Under the pieces are notes generated by a model. It was not told the origin of the DNA, searched no databases, and saw only the letters and a list, made by a program, of their open reading frames with translations. From Saccharomonospora piscinae (lineage in GTDB: Bacteria; Actinomycetota; Actinomycetes; Mycobacteriales; Pseudonocardiaceae), in NCBI RefSeq assembly GCF_005862235.1, contig NZ_VCEK01000001.1, forward strand, positions 248,001 through 312,000: DNA of 64,000 nt, written 5' to 3'. This document shows, piece after piece, positions 41,366 to 49,906 of this stretch. Each line of letters opens with the position of its first letter. The stretch's first letter is position 1. Position numbers and translations under genes: made by a program.

Positions 41366-43039
41366 ATGCCCCACCGGCAGATCCTCAAAGCCTTCACCGG
41401 CCTGCTGTCCGCGCTGCTGGTGGCCATGCTGTCGTCCACCATCGTCTCCAGCGCTCTGCCCACCATCCTCGCCGACCTCGACGGCACCCAGGGCCAGTAC
41501 ACGTGGGTCATCACCGCGATGCTGCTGACCTCCACCGCCACCACGCCGATCTGGGGCAAACTCTCCGACCTGTTCAGCAAGAAGGTGCTGTACCAGGTGG
41601 CGATCGTCGTCTTCACCGTCGGCTGCGTACTGGGCGGTTTCGCCCAGTCCATGCCACAGCTCATCGCGTTCCGCGCCGTGCAGGGCATCGGCATGGGCGG
41701 CCTGCAGGCACTCATCCAGGCCGTCATCGCCGCCATGATCGCCCCGCGGGACCGGGGCCGCTACGCGGGCTACATCGGCGCGACCTTCGCCGTGGCCACC
41801 GTCTCCGGCCCACTGGTGGGCGGCCTGGTCGTCGACTCGCCGCTCGGGTGGCGCTGGTCGTTCTGGGTGTGCGTGCCCATCGCCGTGATCGCCTTCGTCG
41901 TCCTCGGCCGCACACTGACCCTCCCCGTCGTCAAGCGTGAGGTCAGGATCGACTGGCTCGGCGCCACACTCATCGTGTCCGGTGTCGCGCTGCTGCTGAT
42001 CTGGGTCACCCTCGCGGGCACCGACTTCGCCTGGTGGTCGTGGGAGACCGCCGCACTGCTCACCGGCTCACTGGCCTCGCTCGGCGCGGCCGTCGCCGTG
42101 GAGAGCCGCGTGGCCGAACCGGTGGTACCGCTGACGCTGTTCCGAAACCGCACGTTCACGCTCGCCGTCGTCGCCTCAGTGGGCGTCGGCACGGCGATGT
42201 TCGGTGGCGCGGTGTTTCTCGTGCAGTACTTCCAGCTCGCCCGGGACTTCTCCCCCACGGCGGCCGGACTCCTGACACTGCCGATGGTGCTCGGCATGGT
42301 CGGCGCGTCGACCATCGTGGGCCGCGTCGTCTCCCGGGTCGGACGCACCAAACCGTTCCTCGTCGCGGGCTCGCTCGTGCTGCTGACGGGGCTGTGCCTG
42401 CTCGCCGGGGTCGACCACGACACCAACCTGTGGTGGATGGGCGTCTTCCTCGCGCTGATGGGCATCGGGGTGGGTTCGTTGATGCAGAACCTGGTGCTCG
42501 CCGCGCAGAACACGGTCGGGATGGCCGACGTCGGCGCGGCCACCGCCACCGTCACGTTCTTCCGCACCCTCGGCGGCGCCACCGGCGTGTCCGCGCTCGG
42601 GGCCGTGCTGGGCGCCCGCGTGTCCGACCTCGTGTCGGAAGCACTGGCCGCGCGCGGCCTGCCCGCAGCGGGTGGCCTCGGCAGTGGCAGCGGGAACCTT
42701 GACGTGGACGCCTTGCCCGGCCCGGTGCAGGACATCGTGCGCGCCGCCTACGGCGACGCCATGGGAACGCTGTTCCTGATCACGGCAGGCGCCGCCGTGG
42801 TCACGGTGCTCGCCGTCGCCTTCGTGCGCGAGACACCGCTGCGCGACACCCTCGACCTCGACGACACCGCGACCGCGCCGGCACCACGGCGCCCGGCGCC
42901 GGCCGCGCACGCCAGTACTGCCCGTGCGACGCGGACACCGTCACGGCCACGGCACCGGCCCGCCTGGCGGGGCACCACGACCCTCCGGCATCCGCTGAAC
43001 CGCAGGGGTCTCAGGGCACCGGGACGGGCTCGCCGTTGA
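41366..43039 (+). CDS. DHA2-type MFS drug exporter; start uncertain
   Basis: About 557 residues from ATG 41366, with fourteen predicted membrane segments. HRQILKAFTGLLSALLVAML begins the first helix; loop 2-3 has GKLSDLFSKKVLYQ and helix 5 has motif C-like AVATVSGPLVGG. No ribosome binding site precedes ATG 41366, whereas AAGGAG at 41321-41326 is followed six bases later by in-frame ACG 41333, a position where ATG would be expected. The last 45 residues are an Arg/Pro-rich tail unlike the family and overlap the convergent hydrolase gene by 29 bp. Confidence 0.88.
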   Translation: MPHRQILKAFTGLLSALLVAMLSSTIVSSALPTILADLDGTQGQYTWVITAMLLTSTATTPIWGKLSDLFSKKVLYQVAIVVFTVGCVLGGFAQSMPQLIAFRAVQGIGMGGLQALIQAVIAAMIAPRDRGRYAGYIGATFAVATVSGPLVGGLVVDSPLGWRWSFWVCVPIAVIAFVVLGRTLTLPVVKREVRIDWLGATLIVSGVALLLIWVTLAGTDFAWWSWETAALLTGSLASLGAAVAVESRVAEPVVPLTLFRNRTFTLAVVASVGVGTAMFGGAVFLVQYFQLARDFSPTAAGLLTLPMVLGMVGASTIVGRVVSRVGRTKPFLVAGSLVLLTGLCLLAGVDHDTNLWWMGVFLALMGIGVGSLMQNLVLAAQNTVGMADVGAATATVTFFRTLGGATGVSALGAVLGARVSDLVSEALAARGLPAAGGLGSGSGNLDVDALPGPVQDIVRAAYGDAMGTLFLITAGAAVVTVLAVAFVRETPLRDTLDLDDTATAPAPRRPAPAAHASTARATRTPSRPRHRPAWRGTTTLRHPLNRRGLRAPGRARR

Positions 43040-43793
43040 CGAACTCGACCAGTTCCCGCACGAACCCCGCGTCGCGCAACGCGCCCATGTGATCGCCGTC
43101 CACCAGCCGCAGTGTGGCACCGGGAATGGCCTGCGCCAGGACCTGCGGCCGTGCGGCGAGCGGATCGTCCCGTCCCGCGAGCACCAGCGTGGGCGCGGTC
43201 ACGTCGCCCAGCGGGATGGGCCGGTCGTGCGCCGCCACGGCCTGCGCGGCCAGCGCGACCCGGTCACCGCCGAGCGCGTCGACGAACTGCCGGAACGCCG
43301 CGGCGAAGGTGTCGGTGATCGAATCGGGGTCCTCGGCGCGCAGCGCGTGGATCAGCGCGTCGTGACCGAGGACCCGCGTGTCCACTCCCCCGAGTTCGAC
43401 CACCCCGCTCCCGACCCCGCCCACCACCAGGCGTCGCACCCGGGTGTCGCGGGTGGCGGTCAGCAGCGCGACGATCGCGCCCATCGAGTAGCCGACGAGA
43501 TCGACGGCGGGTGCGTCGAGCACGTCGAGCAGGGTCGACACGTCCTCGGCCATGCGTGCCTCACCGTAGGAGGCGGGGTCATGGGGTTTGCCGGAGCGCC
43601 CGTGGCCCCGCGCGTCGAGCACCGCGACCCTGCGCCCGGTCGCGGTGAGCGCGTCCACCACACCGGGGCCGACCCAGTTGGCCCTGCCGGTGGCGATGAA
43701 CCCGTGGTGCAGCAGCACCAGCGGCCGATCCGGGTCGCCGTCCCAGCTCTCGTAGACGATCTCCACCCCGTCGGTCGCGCGGAAGCTCGGCAT
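43011..43793 (-). CDS. Alpha/beta hydrolase
   Basis: 260 residues. VLLHHGFIATGRANW gives the oxyanion region, VLDARGHGRSGKPHD the next loop, GYSMGAIV the nucleophile elbow with Ser near 97, LAGRDDPLA the acid region and VDGDHMGAL the His. It is a single-domain soluble esterase, dehalogenase or epoxide-hydrolase-like protein of unknown substrate. ATG 43793 begins the conserved FRATDGVEIVYES strand. It overlaps the exporter gene tail-to-tail. Confidence 0.88.
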   Translation of the reverse strand: MPSFRATDGVEIVYESWDGDPDRPLVLLHHGFIATGRANWVGPGVVDALTATGRRVAVLDARGHGRSGKPHDPASYGEARMAEDVSTLLDVLDAPAVDLVGYSMGAIVALLTATRDTRVRRLVVGGVGSGVVELGGVDTRVLGHDALIHALRAEDPDSITDTFAAAFRQFVDALGGDRVALAAQAVAAHDRPIPLGDVTAPTLVLAGRDDPLAARPQVLAQAIPGATLRLVDGDHMGALRDAGFVRELVEFVNGEPVPVP

Positions 43794-43922
43794 GCGGGGA
43801 CCCCTCCTTGTCAGCGACCCTGACGCTCGCGGCGTGATCAGCTTACCGGCCGCGAACGGCACCATCGAGATCCTCGCGGCGACCGCGCACGGGAGAAGGA
43901 CCGGCTATCGGCGCGCCCACGG

Positions 43923-43951
43923 TTGACCTTGCCCCTGGGGAAGCCCACACC
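43923..43951 (+). promoter_or_regulatory. MerR-type promoter before the MerR-PP2C gene
   Basis: TTGACC (43923-43928) is followed by an imperfect dyad CTTGCCCC-TGGGGAAG, the architecture of MerR-family promoters with a long spacer. The -10 is poor. Autoregulation by the MerR-PP2C protein is inferred. Confidence 0.35.
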
Positions 43952-43995
43952 CTCGGCGATGCCCGGAAACGTCCGGGCGCGAGGAGGGAGACAGC

Positions 43996-45102
43996 ATGAG
44001 GCCCTTCGGGATCGGTGATTTCGCCGCCGCTTGCGGGCTCACCCCCAAGGCGCTGCGGCTCTACGACGAACTCGGTCTGCTTGTTCCCGCGGAGGTGGAC
44101 GCCGCCACCGGTTATCGCCGGTACGACGGGACGCAGTTGCCGCGCGCCCGTTTGATCGCCTGGCTGCGCGGAGTGGGTATGCCGCTGTCCCGCATCCGCG
44201 TGCTGTGTGATCTCCCACCTGTCGCGGCAGCCGAGGAACTCGGCACCTACTGGCGGCAGGTGGAGGCCGATGTCGCCGCACGGCGGGAGACCGTGGCCTT
44301 CCTCGTCGACCAGCTCCGAAGAGAGGACATCGCGATGACCGCAGCACCGTCGCCCATTCGACTCGAGCACGCCTGCTGCCGTGACACCGGCATGGTCCGG
44401 ACGAGCCAGCAGGACTCCGTCTTCGCGGGCACCGCACTGTTCGCCGTCGCAGACGGATTCGAAACGCCCGAACCGTCCGATTCGGACGATAGCTACCACG
44501 ACACCGCGTCCGCCGCAGCCCTGCGGGCGATTCGCTACGCGGATGCCACGGTCCCGGCCGCGAGCCTGACCACAGCGGTGACCGAGGCCTTTCACGCGGC
44601 CCGCACCGACGTGAGCCACTACATCCGTAGTGAGCGTGGCCGGCGCGCGGGAACGACCCTGACCATGATGTTGTGGTCGGGCAGCGACCTCGCACTGGCA
44701 CATGTCGGGGACAGCCGCGCCTACCTCCTGCGTGACGGCGAACTGCATTTGCTGACCCAGGACCACACCTACGTCCGCTCGCTGGTCGACGAGGGCAGGC
44801 TGACTCCCGCTGAGGCGGCGGTTCACCCGGAGCGCTTCACGCTGCTGCGGGCACTACACGGCGACGCCCCGGACGTGGAACCGGACCTGCACTTGAGGCG
44901 GGCCAGGCTCCACGACCGCTATGCGCTCTGCAGCGACGGCGTCCACGCCGTGCTCCCCGACCTCGCCGAGCCACTGCGCTCGGCCGCCACCCCCGGTGAG
45001 GCGGTCAAGAGTATCCGGAAGGCGGTCTTCACCGCGGGCGCCCCGGACAACTTCGCCTGCCTGGTGGTGGACGTGTGCGAGCCGGGCTTGACAGGCAAGT
45101 AG
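43996..45102 (+). CDS. MerR-like DNA-binding domain fused to PP2C-type phosphatase
   Basis: 368 residues. Residues 4-70 are a MerR winged helix (GIGDFAAACGLTPKALRLYDELGLL, GYRRYDGTQLPRARLIAWLRG) and 75-112 the antiparallel dimerisation helix. Residues 123-362 are a PP2C phosphatase domain. Its metal and active-site positions are kept: QQD140, ADG152-154, HVGDS with Asp239, CSDG with Asp314 and DN351-352. The loop after ADG lacks the usual GG. A phosphatase in the effector position of a MerR regulator would let phosphorylation state control DNA binding, or the reverse. Substrate unknown. It precedes an SRPBCC gene whose promoter contains a dyad. Confidence 0.85.
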   Translation: MRPFGIGDFAAACGLTPKALRLYDELGLLVPAEVDAATGYRRYDGTQLPRARLIAWLRGVGMPLSRIRVLCDLPPVAAAEELGTYWRQVEADVAARRETVAFLVDQLRREDIAMTAAPSPIRLEHACCRDTGMVRTSQQDSVFAGTALFAVADGFETPEPSDSDDSYHDTASAAALRAIRYADATVPAASLTTAVTEAFHAARTDVSHYIRSERGRRAGTTLTMMLWSGSDLALAHVGDSRAYLLRDGELHLLTQDHTYVRSLVDEGRLTPAEAAVHPERFTLLRALHGDAPDVEPDLHLRRARLHDRYALCSDGVHAVLPDLAEPLRSAATPGEAVKSIRKAVFTAGAPDNFACLVVDVCEPGLTGK

Positions 45103-45117
45103 TTACTTGCATATTGT
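45088..45117 (+). promoter_or_regulatory. Promoter with spacer dyad before the SRPBCC gene
   Basis: TTGACA (45088-45093), an 18-bp spacer containing the perfect dyad GCAAGTA-GT-TACTTGC (45095-45110), then TATTGT (45112-45117). The -35 lies inside the end of the MerR-PP2C gene. A dyad centred in a long spacer is where MerR proteins bind, so the neighbouring fusion is the prime candidate. Confidence 0.65.
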
Positions 45118-45207
45118 CGCCTCGCAGGCCGGGCCCCCTGCCACCTGACCGTGACACCCACCGGCGTGTCTCCGCGCGCCGCGGGGTCACGCCACGAAAG
45201 GAACACC

Positions 45208-45729
45208 ATGTCCGAGGCCGTGGCGTACGGAACTCTGGAGACCATCGACGGGCGCCCGGGACTGCGCTTCGAGCTCTCGCTCGCGTACCCGGTCGAGCGT
45301 GTGTGGCGGGCGGTCAGCGTGCCCGCCGAACTGGAGCGCTTCTTCCCCGGCAGTGCGAACTGGACTCCGGAGAAGGGCGAGGTCATCGATCTCGGCGGGG
45401 CGACCGTCGAGGTGACCGAGGTCGACGCACCGCATCGCCTGGCGTGGATCTTCGCGGGCCAGCCGCAGAGCTTCGAGCTGACCGCGACGGACGACGGCTG
45501 CCGCCTGGTGTTCACGCACGTCATCGACGACCTGCCCGCGGCGCAGACCGCGACCGGCTGGCAGACCTATCTCTCGCGGCTCGAACCGCACCTCGCGGGC
45601 GAGCACCTTTCCGACGAGGACGCGCACCGGCCGTGGCGGGAGGTTCACGAGCGCTACGCCGAGCGGTTCGGCGTCGACCCGGAACCGGGGCGGCGCTGGG
45701 CGGCGGAGAACCTGCCCGCCGACGCCTGA
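45208..45729 (+). CDS. SRPBCC-fold (AHSA1-like) protein
   Basis: 173 residues. RFELSLAYPVERVWRAVSVPAELERFFPG at 20-48 and LAWIFAGQPQSFELTATDDGCRLVFTHVI in the middle show an AHSA1/START-like helix-grip cavity. GAAAGGA precedes ATG 45208. Proteins of this group bind hydrophobic ligands or carry out small polyketide-like steps and are often controlled by ArsR regulators. Here the likely regulator is the MerR-PP2C protein just upstream. Ligand unknown. Confidence 0.85.
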   Translation: MSEAVAYGTLETIDGRPGLRFELSLAYPVERVWRAVSVPAELERFFPGSANWTPEKGEVIDLGGATVEVTEVDAPHRLAWIFAGQPQSFELTATDDGCRLVFTHVIDDLPAAQTATGWQTYLSRLEPHLAGEHLSDEDAHRPWREVHERYAERFGVDPEPGRRWAAENLPADA

Positions 45730-45799
45730 GCGGACCAGTCGGCGCCGCGACGAAGTTCCACGCGGAAATCCGGTATCCGGCAGCGTCGCCTGAAGGTGC

Positions 45800-45830
45800 T
45801 TGACCTCAACCGTGGTTGAGGTAGTGGAGT
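45800..45830 (+). promoter_or_regulatory. SoxR box in the exporter promoter
   Basis: ACCTCAACC-GT-GGTTGAGGT (45803-45822) is a perfect 20-nt dyad and contains the CCTCAA-N6-TTGAGG arrangement of E. coli and Streptomyces SoxR boxes. It overlaps TTGACC (45800-45805) and a weak -10 near 45825, giving the 19-bp spacer typical of MerR-family activation. Confidence 0.88.
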
Positions 45831-45872
45831 GTCCACGTCGCGCGCAAACCGCGCGCGCGGAAAGGATTCCTC

Positions 45873-47381
45873 GTGGACACCACCTCCCCAACAGCCGGCA
45901 CTACGGTGCCCGCACCGGCGGCTCCGTCGCGATGGGCACTGCCCGTCGTCCTGACCGGGGTCGGTCTCGTGGCGATGTCGATCTCAGGAACTGCGATCGC
46001 ATTACCAAATATCGGGCGCGAGCTCGATACCTCGGGTCCGGCGTTGAACTGGGTGGTCGCCGGATACAATCTCGCGTTCGCGGCGATGACGCTCGTCGCC
46101 GGTGTCGCAGCTGACCGTGTGGGCCGCCGGAAGATCTTCGTCGTCGCGGCGATCATCTTCTCGGCTGGTTTCCTGTGTACGGCGCTGGCTCCCACCATCC
46201 TGCTGGTCGACGTCGCCCGCATCGCCTCGGGGGCCGGGGGCGCGGGGATCATGGCCGCGGGCGGCGCACTGCTCGCGTCGAACTACGACGGCGCCGCCCG
46301 CAACCGCGCGTTCGCGCTCATGGGAACGATGGCAGGCGTCGGGATCGCGGTCGGTCCCACTCTCGTCGGCGGATTGATCTCGCTGACCGGCTGGCGCGGA
46401 AGTTTCCTCGTGTTCGCCGTCGTCGGACTCTGCGTCATCCTAGGCGCGATGCGCCTGGGTGAGTCTCGCGACCGTGGCGGCCCCACCGATTGGTTCGGCA
46501 GCATCCTGTTCGTCGGGGTGCTCAGCTGCCTCATGTTCGCACTGTTGGAGGCTCCGACACTGGGATGGACGCACACCGGGGTGCTCGTCGCCGTCGTGGC
46601 AGGCGTGCTGGGGCTCGTTGCCTTCGTCTTCGTGCAGCGCCGCAGCAGCTCCCCGATCCTGGCGCCCGAACTCGTCGGCAACCGACGATTCATGGGATGG
46701 TGCCTGGCGACGCTGACTACCTCGATCGGCTTCCTCGGCGTGCTGGTGTTTCTGCCGACCTACCTGCAGGCGGCAGCCCAGCTCTCACCGGCCACCGCGG
46801 GGGTGGTCATGCTGTTGCTGACAGCGCCAGTGCTGCTGACACCGATCACCGCAGTCAGCCTGGTCAACCGGGGAATGTCTGCCCGGTTGGTGATCATGGT
46901 CGCGCTGGGTCTCGTCGTCACGGGAAACCTCGGCATGCTGGCTCTCGGGCCGCAGAACACGACAGCTCTGGTCGCGGCACCGCTACTTGCCATCGGCATC
47001 GGCATGGGCGCCTCGTTCGGCATCACTGACGGCCAGGCCATGAATCTGGTCCCCGCGCACCTCGTCGGCACCGCCGCAGGATTTCTGAACACTCTCCGGG
47101 GAGCCGCCGAAGCTCTCGTGATCGCGGCCTTCAGCGCGGCGCTGCTCGGGTTCCTGACGGCCAGGCTCGGCGACTCCGGCCGCGCCGCCGCGGTCAGTTC
47201 GGGCGACATCGGCCAGGACCGGACCGCGGAGATCGAGGCGTACACCGCGTCGTGGCACTCCACTCAGATCGCTGTCGCCGTGCTCTGTCTCGCGCTGTCC
47301 ATCGTCATCGCCGTGTTCCTGTTCGCCCGCGGGACCCGCACCACGGCAACGACCCAACCGGATCATGACGAACAGCGCTGA
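45873..47381 (+). CDS. DHA2-type MFS exporter, SoxR-regulated
   Basis: 502 residues, fourteen predicted membrane segments. Loop 2-3 has GVAADRVGRRKIF, and helix 5 has GVGIAVGPTLVGG, motif C of drug:H+ antiporters. GTG 45873 follows AAAGGA. A SoxR box lies at its promoter and soxR overlaps its 3' end by 17 bp, so it is probably induced by redox-active compounds. Exporters of quinones or other redox-cycling metabolites are usual SoxR targets in actinobacteria. No biosynthetic cluster is adjacent. Confidence 0.93.
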   Translation: MDTTSPTAGTTVPAPAAPSRWALPVVLTGVGLVAMSISGTAIALPNIGRELDTSGPALNWVVAGYNLAFAAMTLVAGVAADRVGRRKIFVVAAIIFSAGFLCTALAPTILLVDVARIASGAGGAGIMAAGGALLASNYDGAARNRAFALMGTMAGVGIAVGPTLVGGLISLTGWRGSFLVFAVVGLCVILGAMRLGESRDRGGPTDWFGSILFVGVLSCLMFALLEAPTLGWTHTGVLVAVVAGVLGLVAFVFVQRRSSSPILAPELVGNRRFMGWCLATLTTSIGFLGVLVFLPTYLQAAAQLSPATAGVVMLLLTAPVLLTPITAVSLVNRGMSARLVIMVALGLVVTGNLGMLALGPQNTTALVAAPLLAIGIGMGASFGITDGQAMNLVPAHLVGTAAGFLNTLRGAAEALVIAAFSAALLGFLTARLGDSGRAAAVSSGDIGQDRTAEIEAYTASWHSTQIAVAVLCLALSIVIAVFLFARGTRTTATTQPDHDEQR

Positions 47382-47874
47382 GCCGGACGTGCTCACCCCA
47401 CGCCGTCACGTCGATCCGTCCGATCTCCTCACCATCGGGGACGTCACGAAACGGACCGGGGTACCCGCGTCGGCTCTGCACTTCTATGAGCGAAAAGGAC
47501 TGATACTCAGTTCGCGGGACTCCGCCAACCGGCGCCTGTTTCCGCGGCACATGTTGCGGCGCGTTTCGCTGATCCTCGTCGCCAAGCGCCTCGGAATACC
47601 GCTGCTGGACGTCGCGGGGGTGCTTCGCGAGCTTCCCAGTGACCGGGCGCCCACTCACGCGGACTGGCAACGCGTCTCACGTCTGTGGAAGCGACATCTC
47701 GAGGAACGCCGACGGCAGATCGAGGCCCTCGAACAGGAACTCACCGGTTGCATCGGATGCGGCTGTCTGTCGATGAAGGCGTGCCTGTTGCTCAACCCGG
47801 ATGACGCCCTCAGCTCACACGGTCCAGGTCCAGTGCGCATCCAGAACCCCGCCACAAGATCTCCAATCCGGTGA
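47365..47874 (+). CDS. soxR: Redox-sensitive transcriptional activator SoxR
   Basis: 169 residues. The MerR-type winged helix (LLTIGDVTKRTGVPASALHFYERKGLI) fills residues 21-48. The [2Fe-2S] cluster ligands are C129, C132, C134 and C140 in CIGCGCLSMKAC. Oxidation of this cluster turns on transcription at SoxR boxes; one stands at 45800-45830 before the exporter gene with which soxR is co-transcribed. This makes a feedback circuit. Confidence 0.96.
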   Translation: MTNSAEPDVLTPRRHVDPSDLLTIGDVTKRTGVPASALHFYERKGLILSSRDSANRRLFPRHMLRRVSLILVAKRLGIPLLDVAGVLRELPSDRAPTHADWQRVSRLWKRHLEERRRQIEALEQELTGCIGCGCLSMKACLLLNPDDALSSHGPGPVRIQNPATRSPIR

Positions 47875-47949
47875 AACCGGACGCCCGGTCGCTGCGTCGT
47901 AGGCGTCGTAGGCGGCAACCGAGCATCCGATCAGGAACTGGGGTGGCAG

Positions 47950-48258
47950 ATGGACGGCTACCGGGTGGAACCCGACAAGCTGGTCACGACCGGTGACGAG
48001 CTTGTCGGGATCGCCGACGCGGCCCGCGAGGCGAAGGCCGAGTTCGCGGGCCGTGTCGCGGCACACGAGGGCGCAAACGACGGCTTCACCACCACGAGCA
48101 AGGCCGCGTCGCTGGCCCAGGCGTGGGAGTCGCAGATCGACGACCTGGGCAAGCGCACCGCGATGGCCGGTGGGCTGCTGGTCGACGGCGCGCACGGCTA
48201 CGCCGAGATGGAGAGCGCCGTGCTGGACACCCTGCCCCCGCTGAGCTCGACGGAGTGA
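47950..48258 (+). CDS. WXG100-like small helical protein
   Basis: 102 residues, all-helical, Ala-rich. AQAWESQIDDLGKR near residues 55-68 lies where the WXG turn would be, but the motif itself is not strict. Length and position before a longer WXG-hydrolase gene match ESX/type VII substrate partners. No signal peptide. It is 6 bp upstream of the hydrolase gene, so they are co-transcribed. Confidence 0.65.
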   Translation: MDGYRVEPDKLVTTGDELVGIADAAREAKAEFAGRVAAHEGANDGFTTTSKAASLAQAWESQIDDLGKRTAMAGGLLVDGAHGYAEMESAVLDTLPPLSSTE

Positions 48259-48264
48259 TGACCC

Positions 48265-49872
48265 GTGGTTTCCTTCGCCGATCTCCGTGCGGCCGATCCC
48301 GGTGCCTACGACGACATGGCCGACCACTGGGCACGCCTGGCCTCGAACCTGTCCGCCACGGGCGGTGACATCAAGACAGCCGTCGACGGGCTCGCCGACT
48401 GGGGCGGGGAGGCCGCCGAGGCAGCCCGCGCCCACTTCGCCGACGTCCGCTCCGGCTACGACACCGCCGCCGAGTACCTGGAGAAAGTGCCGCCCGCGCT
48501 GCGCGCACTGGCCGACGCGATCACTGAGGCGCAGGACGTGATCGACGGCGTCGCCAACACGGTGGACAGTCACCGCAACCTCGCCCTCGACGGCGGCAGC
48601 GGCGAGGTACGCGAGATCGGGGGCGGACCCGGTGATCACCGTTCCGAGGACGAGCGGCGCCGCGACCGGGAGACGGCCCAGGATCTCAGCGACACGGTGC
48701 GCGCCGCCCTCGACGACGCCACCGAGGCCGACCGGATCGCCACGACCGCCCTCGACTCCGCCTCGCCGGATTCCGCGGGGCTCGAACTGGAGGCCGTCGG
48801 GGCTTCCAACATCATCACTCCCAGTGACATTCCCGGCGACGACGCCACCCCCGCCGAGGTGAAGCGATGGTGGGACAGTCTCACTCCGATGGAGCAGGAG
48901 TCCGCCGTCTACACCCACGGCGACATGATCGGCGGTATGGACGGCATCCCGGCCGAGGACCGCGACCGGGCCAACCGCATCCGCTTCGCCGAGGAGCACA
49001 CGGAACTGACCGCGCGGCGGGACGAACTCGACGGCCTCGGCGACGACCGCACCCTCGCCCAGGACCGTGAACTGGACTCGCTCAACGACACCCTGCGGGG
49101 CCTGGACTCCATCGACGAACGGCTGCGGGCCGAGCCCGGCGACGGGACACCGCAGGCGTATCTGCTGGACTACTCCACCGAGGGCAACGGGCGCGGCGTC
49201 GTCGCACTGGGCAATCCCGACACCGCGGACAACGTCGTCACCTCGGTGCCCGGCACCGGGTCGAACCTCTCCGGCATCGGTGGCGAACTCGACCGCAGCG
49301 AACTGATCCTCGCCGAGGCGGACCGGCTGTCCCGCAGCAGTGAGAACGCGGCCATCACCTGGGTCGGCTACGACGCGCCGCAGGACCTCGCGGCGGCCAC
49401 CAGCGCCGACTACGCCGACGGGGCCGCCGGGGACTTGCGCGACTTCCAGGACGGGCTGCGCGCCACCCACACCGGCGACGGGTCACACAACACCGTCATC
49501 GGCCACAGCTACGGCTCCACCGCGATCGGTCACTCCGCGCAGGGCGGTGAACTCGACGTGGACAACGTGGTGTTCATCGGCAGCCCCGGAGTGGGAGTCG
49601 ACAGCGCGAGCGAGCTGGACCTGCCCGACGGCGCCGACGTCTACGCCAGCACCGCCGAGAACGACATCATCCGCGGTACCCCGCCGTTCGTCCACGGCCC
49701 CCAGCCGGTGGGCGACGACTTCGGCGCGGAGGTGTTCAGCTCCAGCCCCGGCACGGACGGCGCCTGGTACACGGGGGGATACTCCACCGAGGCGCATTCG
49801 GAGTACTGGAACCAGGACTCGGACTCGCTGGACAACATGGCCACCATCGTCGTGGGCGGGACACCCGACTGA
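48265..49872 (+). CDS. WXG-like protein with C-terminal DUF1023-type alpha/beta hydrolase domain
   Basis: 535 residues. Residues 1-150 form a WXG-like helical region (GLADWGGEAAEAARAHFADVR near 43-63). Residues 240-535 form an alpha/beta hydrolase of the DUF1023 type, with VIGHSYGSTAIG (nucleophile Ser), STAENDIIRG (Asp) and EAHSEYWNQD (His). Such proteins are common in actinobacterial genomes as probable type VII exported hydrolases. GTG 48265 is the only reasonable start. Lipoprotein gene follows at 49907. Confidence 0.83.
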   Translation: MVSFADLRAADPGAYDDMADHWARLASNLSATGGDIKTAVDGLADWGGEAAEAARAHFADVRSGYDTAAEYLEKVPPALRALADAITEAQDVIDGVANTVDSHRNLALDGGSGEVREIGGGPGDHRSEDERRRDRETAQDLSDTVRAALDDATEADRIATTALDSASPDSAGLELEAVGASNIITPSDIPGDDATPAEVKRWWDSLTPMEQESAVYTHGDMIGGMDGIPAEDRDRANRIRFAEEHTELTARRDELDGLGDDRTLAQDRELDSLNDTLRGLDSIDERLRAEPGDGTPQAYLLDYSTEGNGRGVVALGNPDTADNVVTSVPGTGSNLSGIGGELDRSELILAEADRLSRSSENAAITWVGYDAPQDLAAATSADYADGAAGDLRDFQDGLRATHTGDGSHNTVIGHSYGSTAIGHSAQGGELDVDNVVFIGSPGVGVDSASELDLPDGADVYASTAENDIIRGTPPFVHGPQPVGDDFGAEVFSSSPGTDGAWYTGGYSTEAHSEYWNQDSDSLDNMATIVVGGTPD

Positions 49873-49906
49873 CGGTGGCCACCACCGACGGCAGGGAGGC
49901 GACAAC

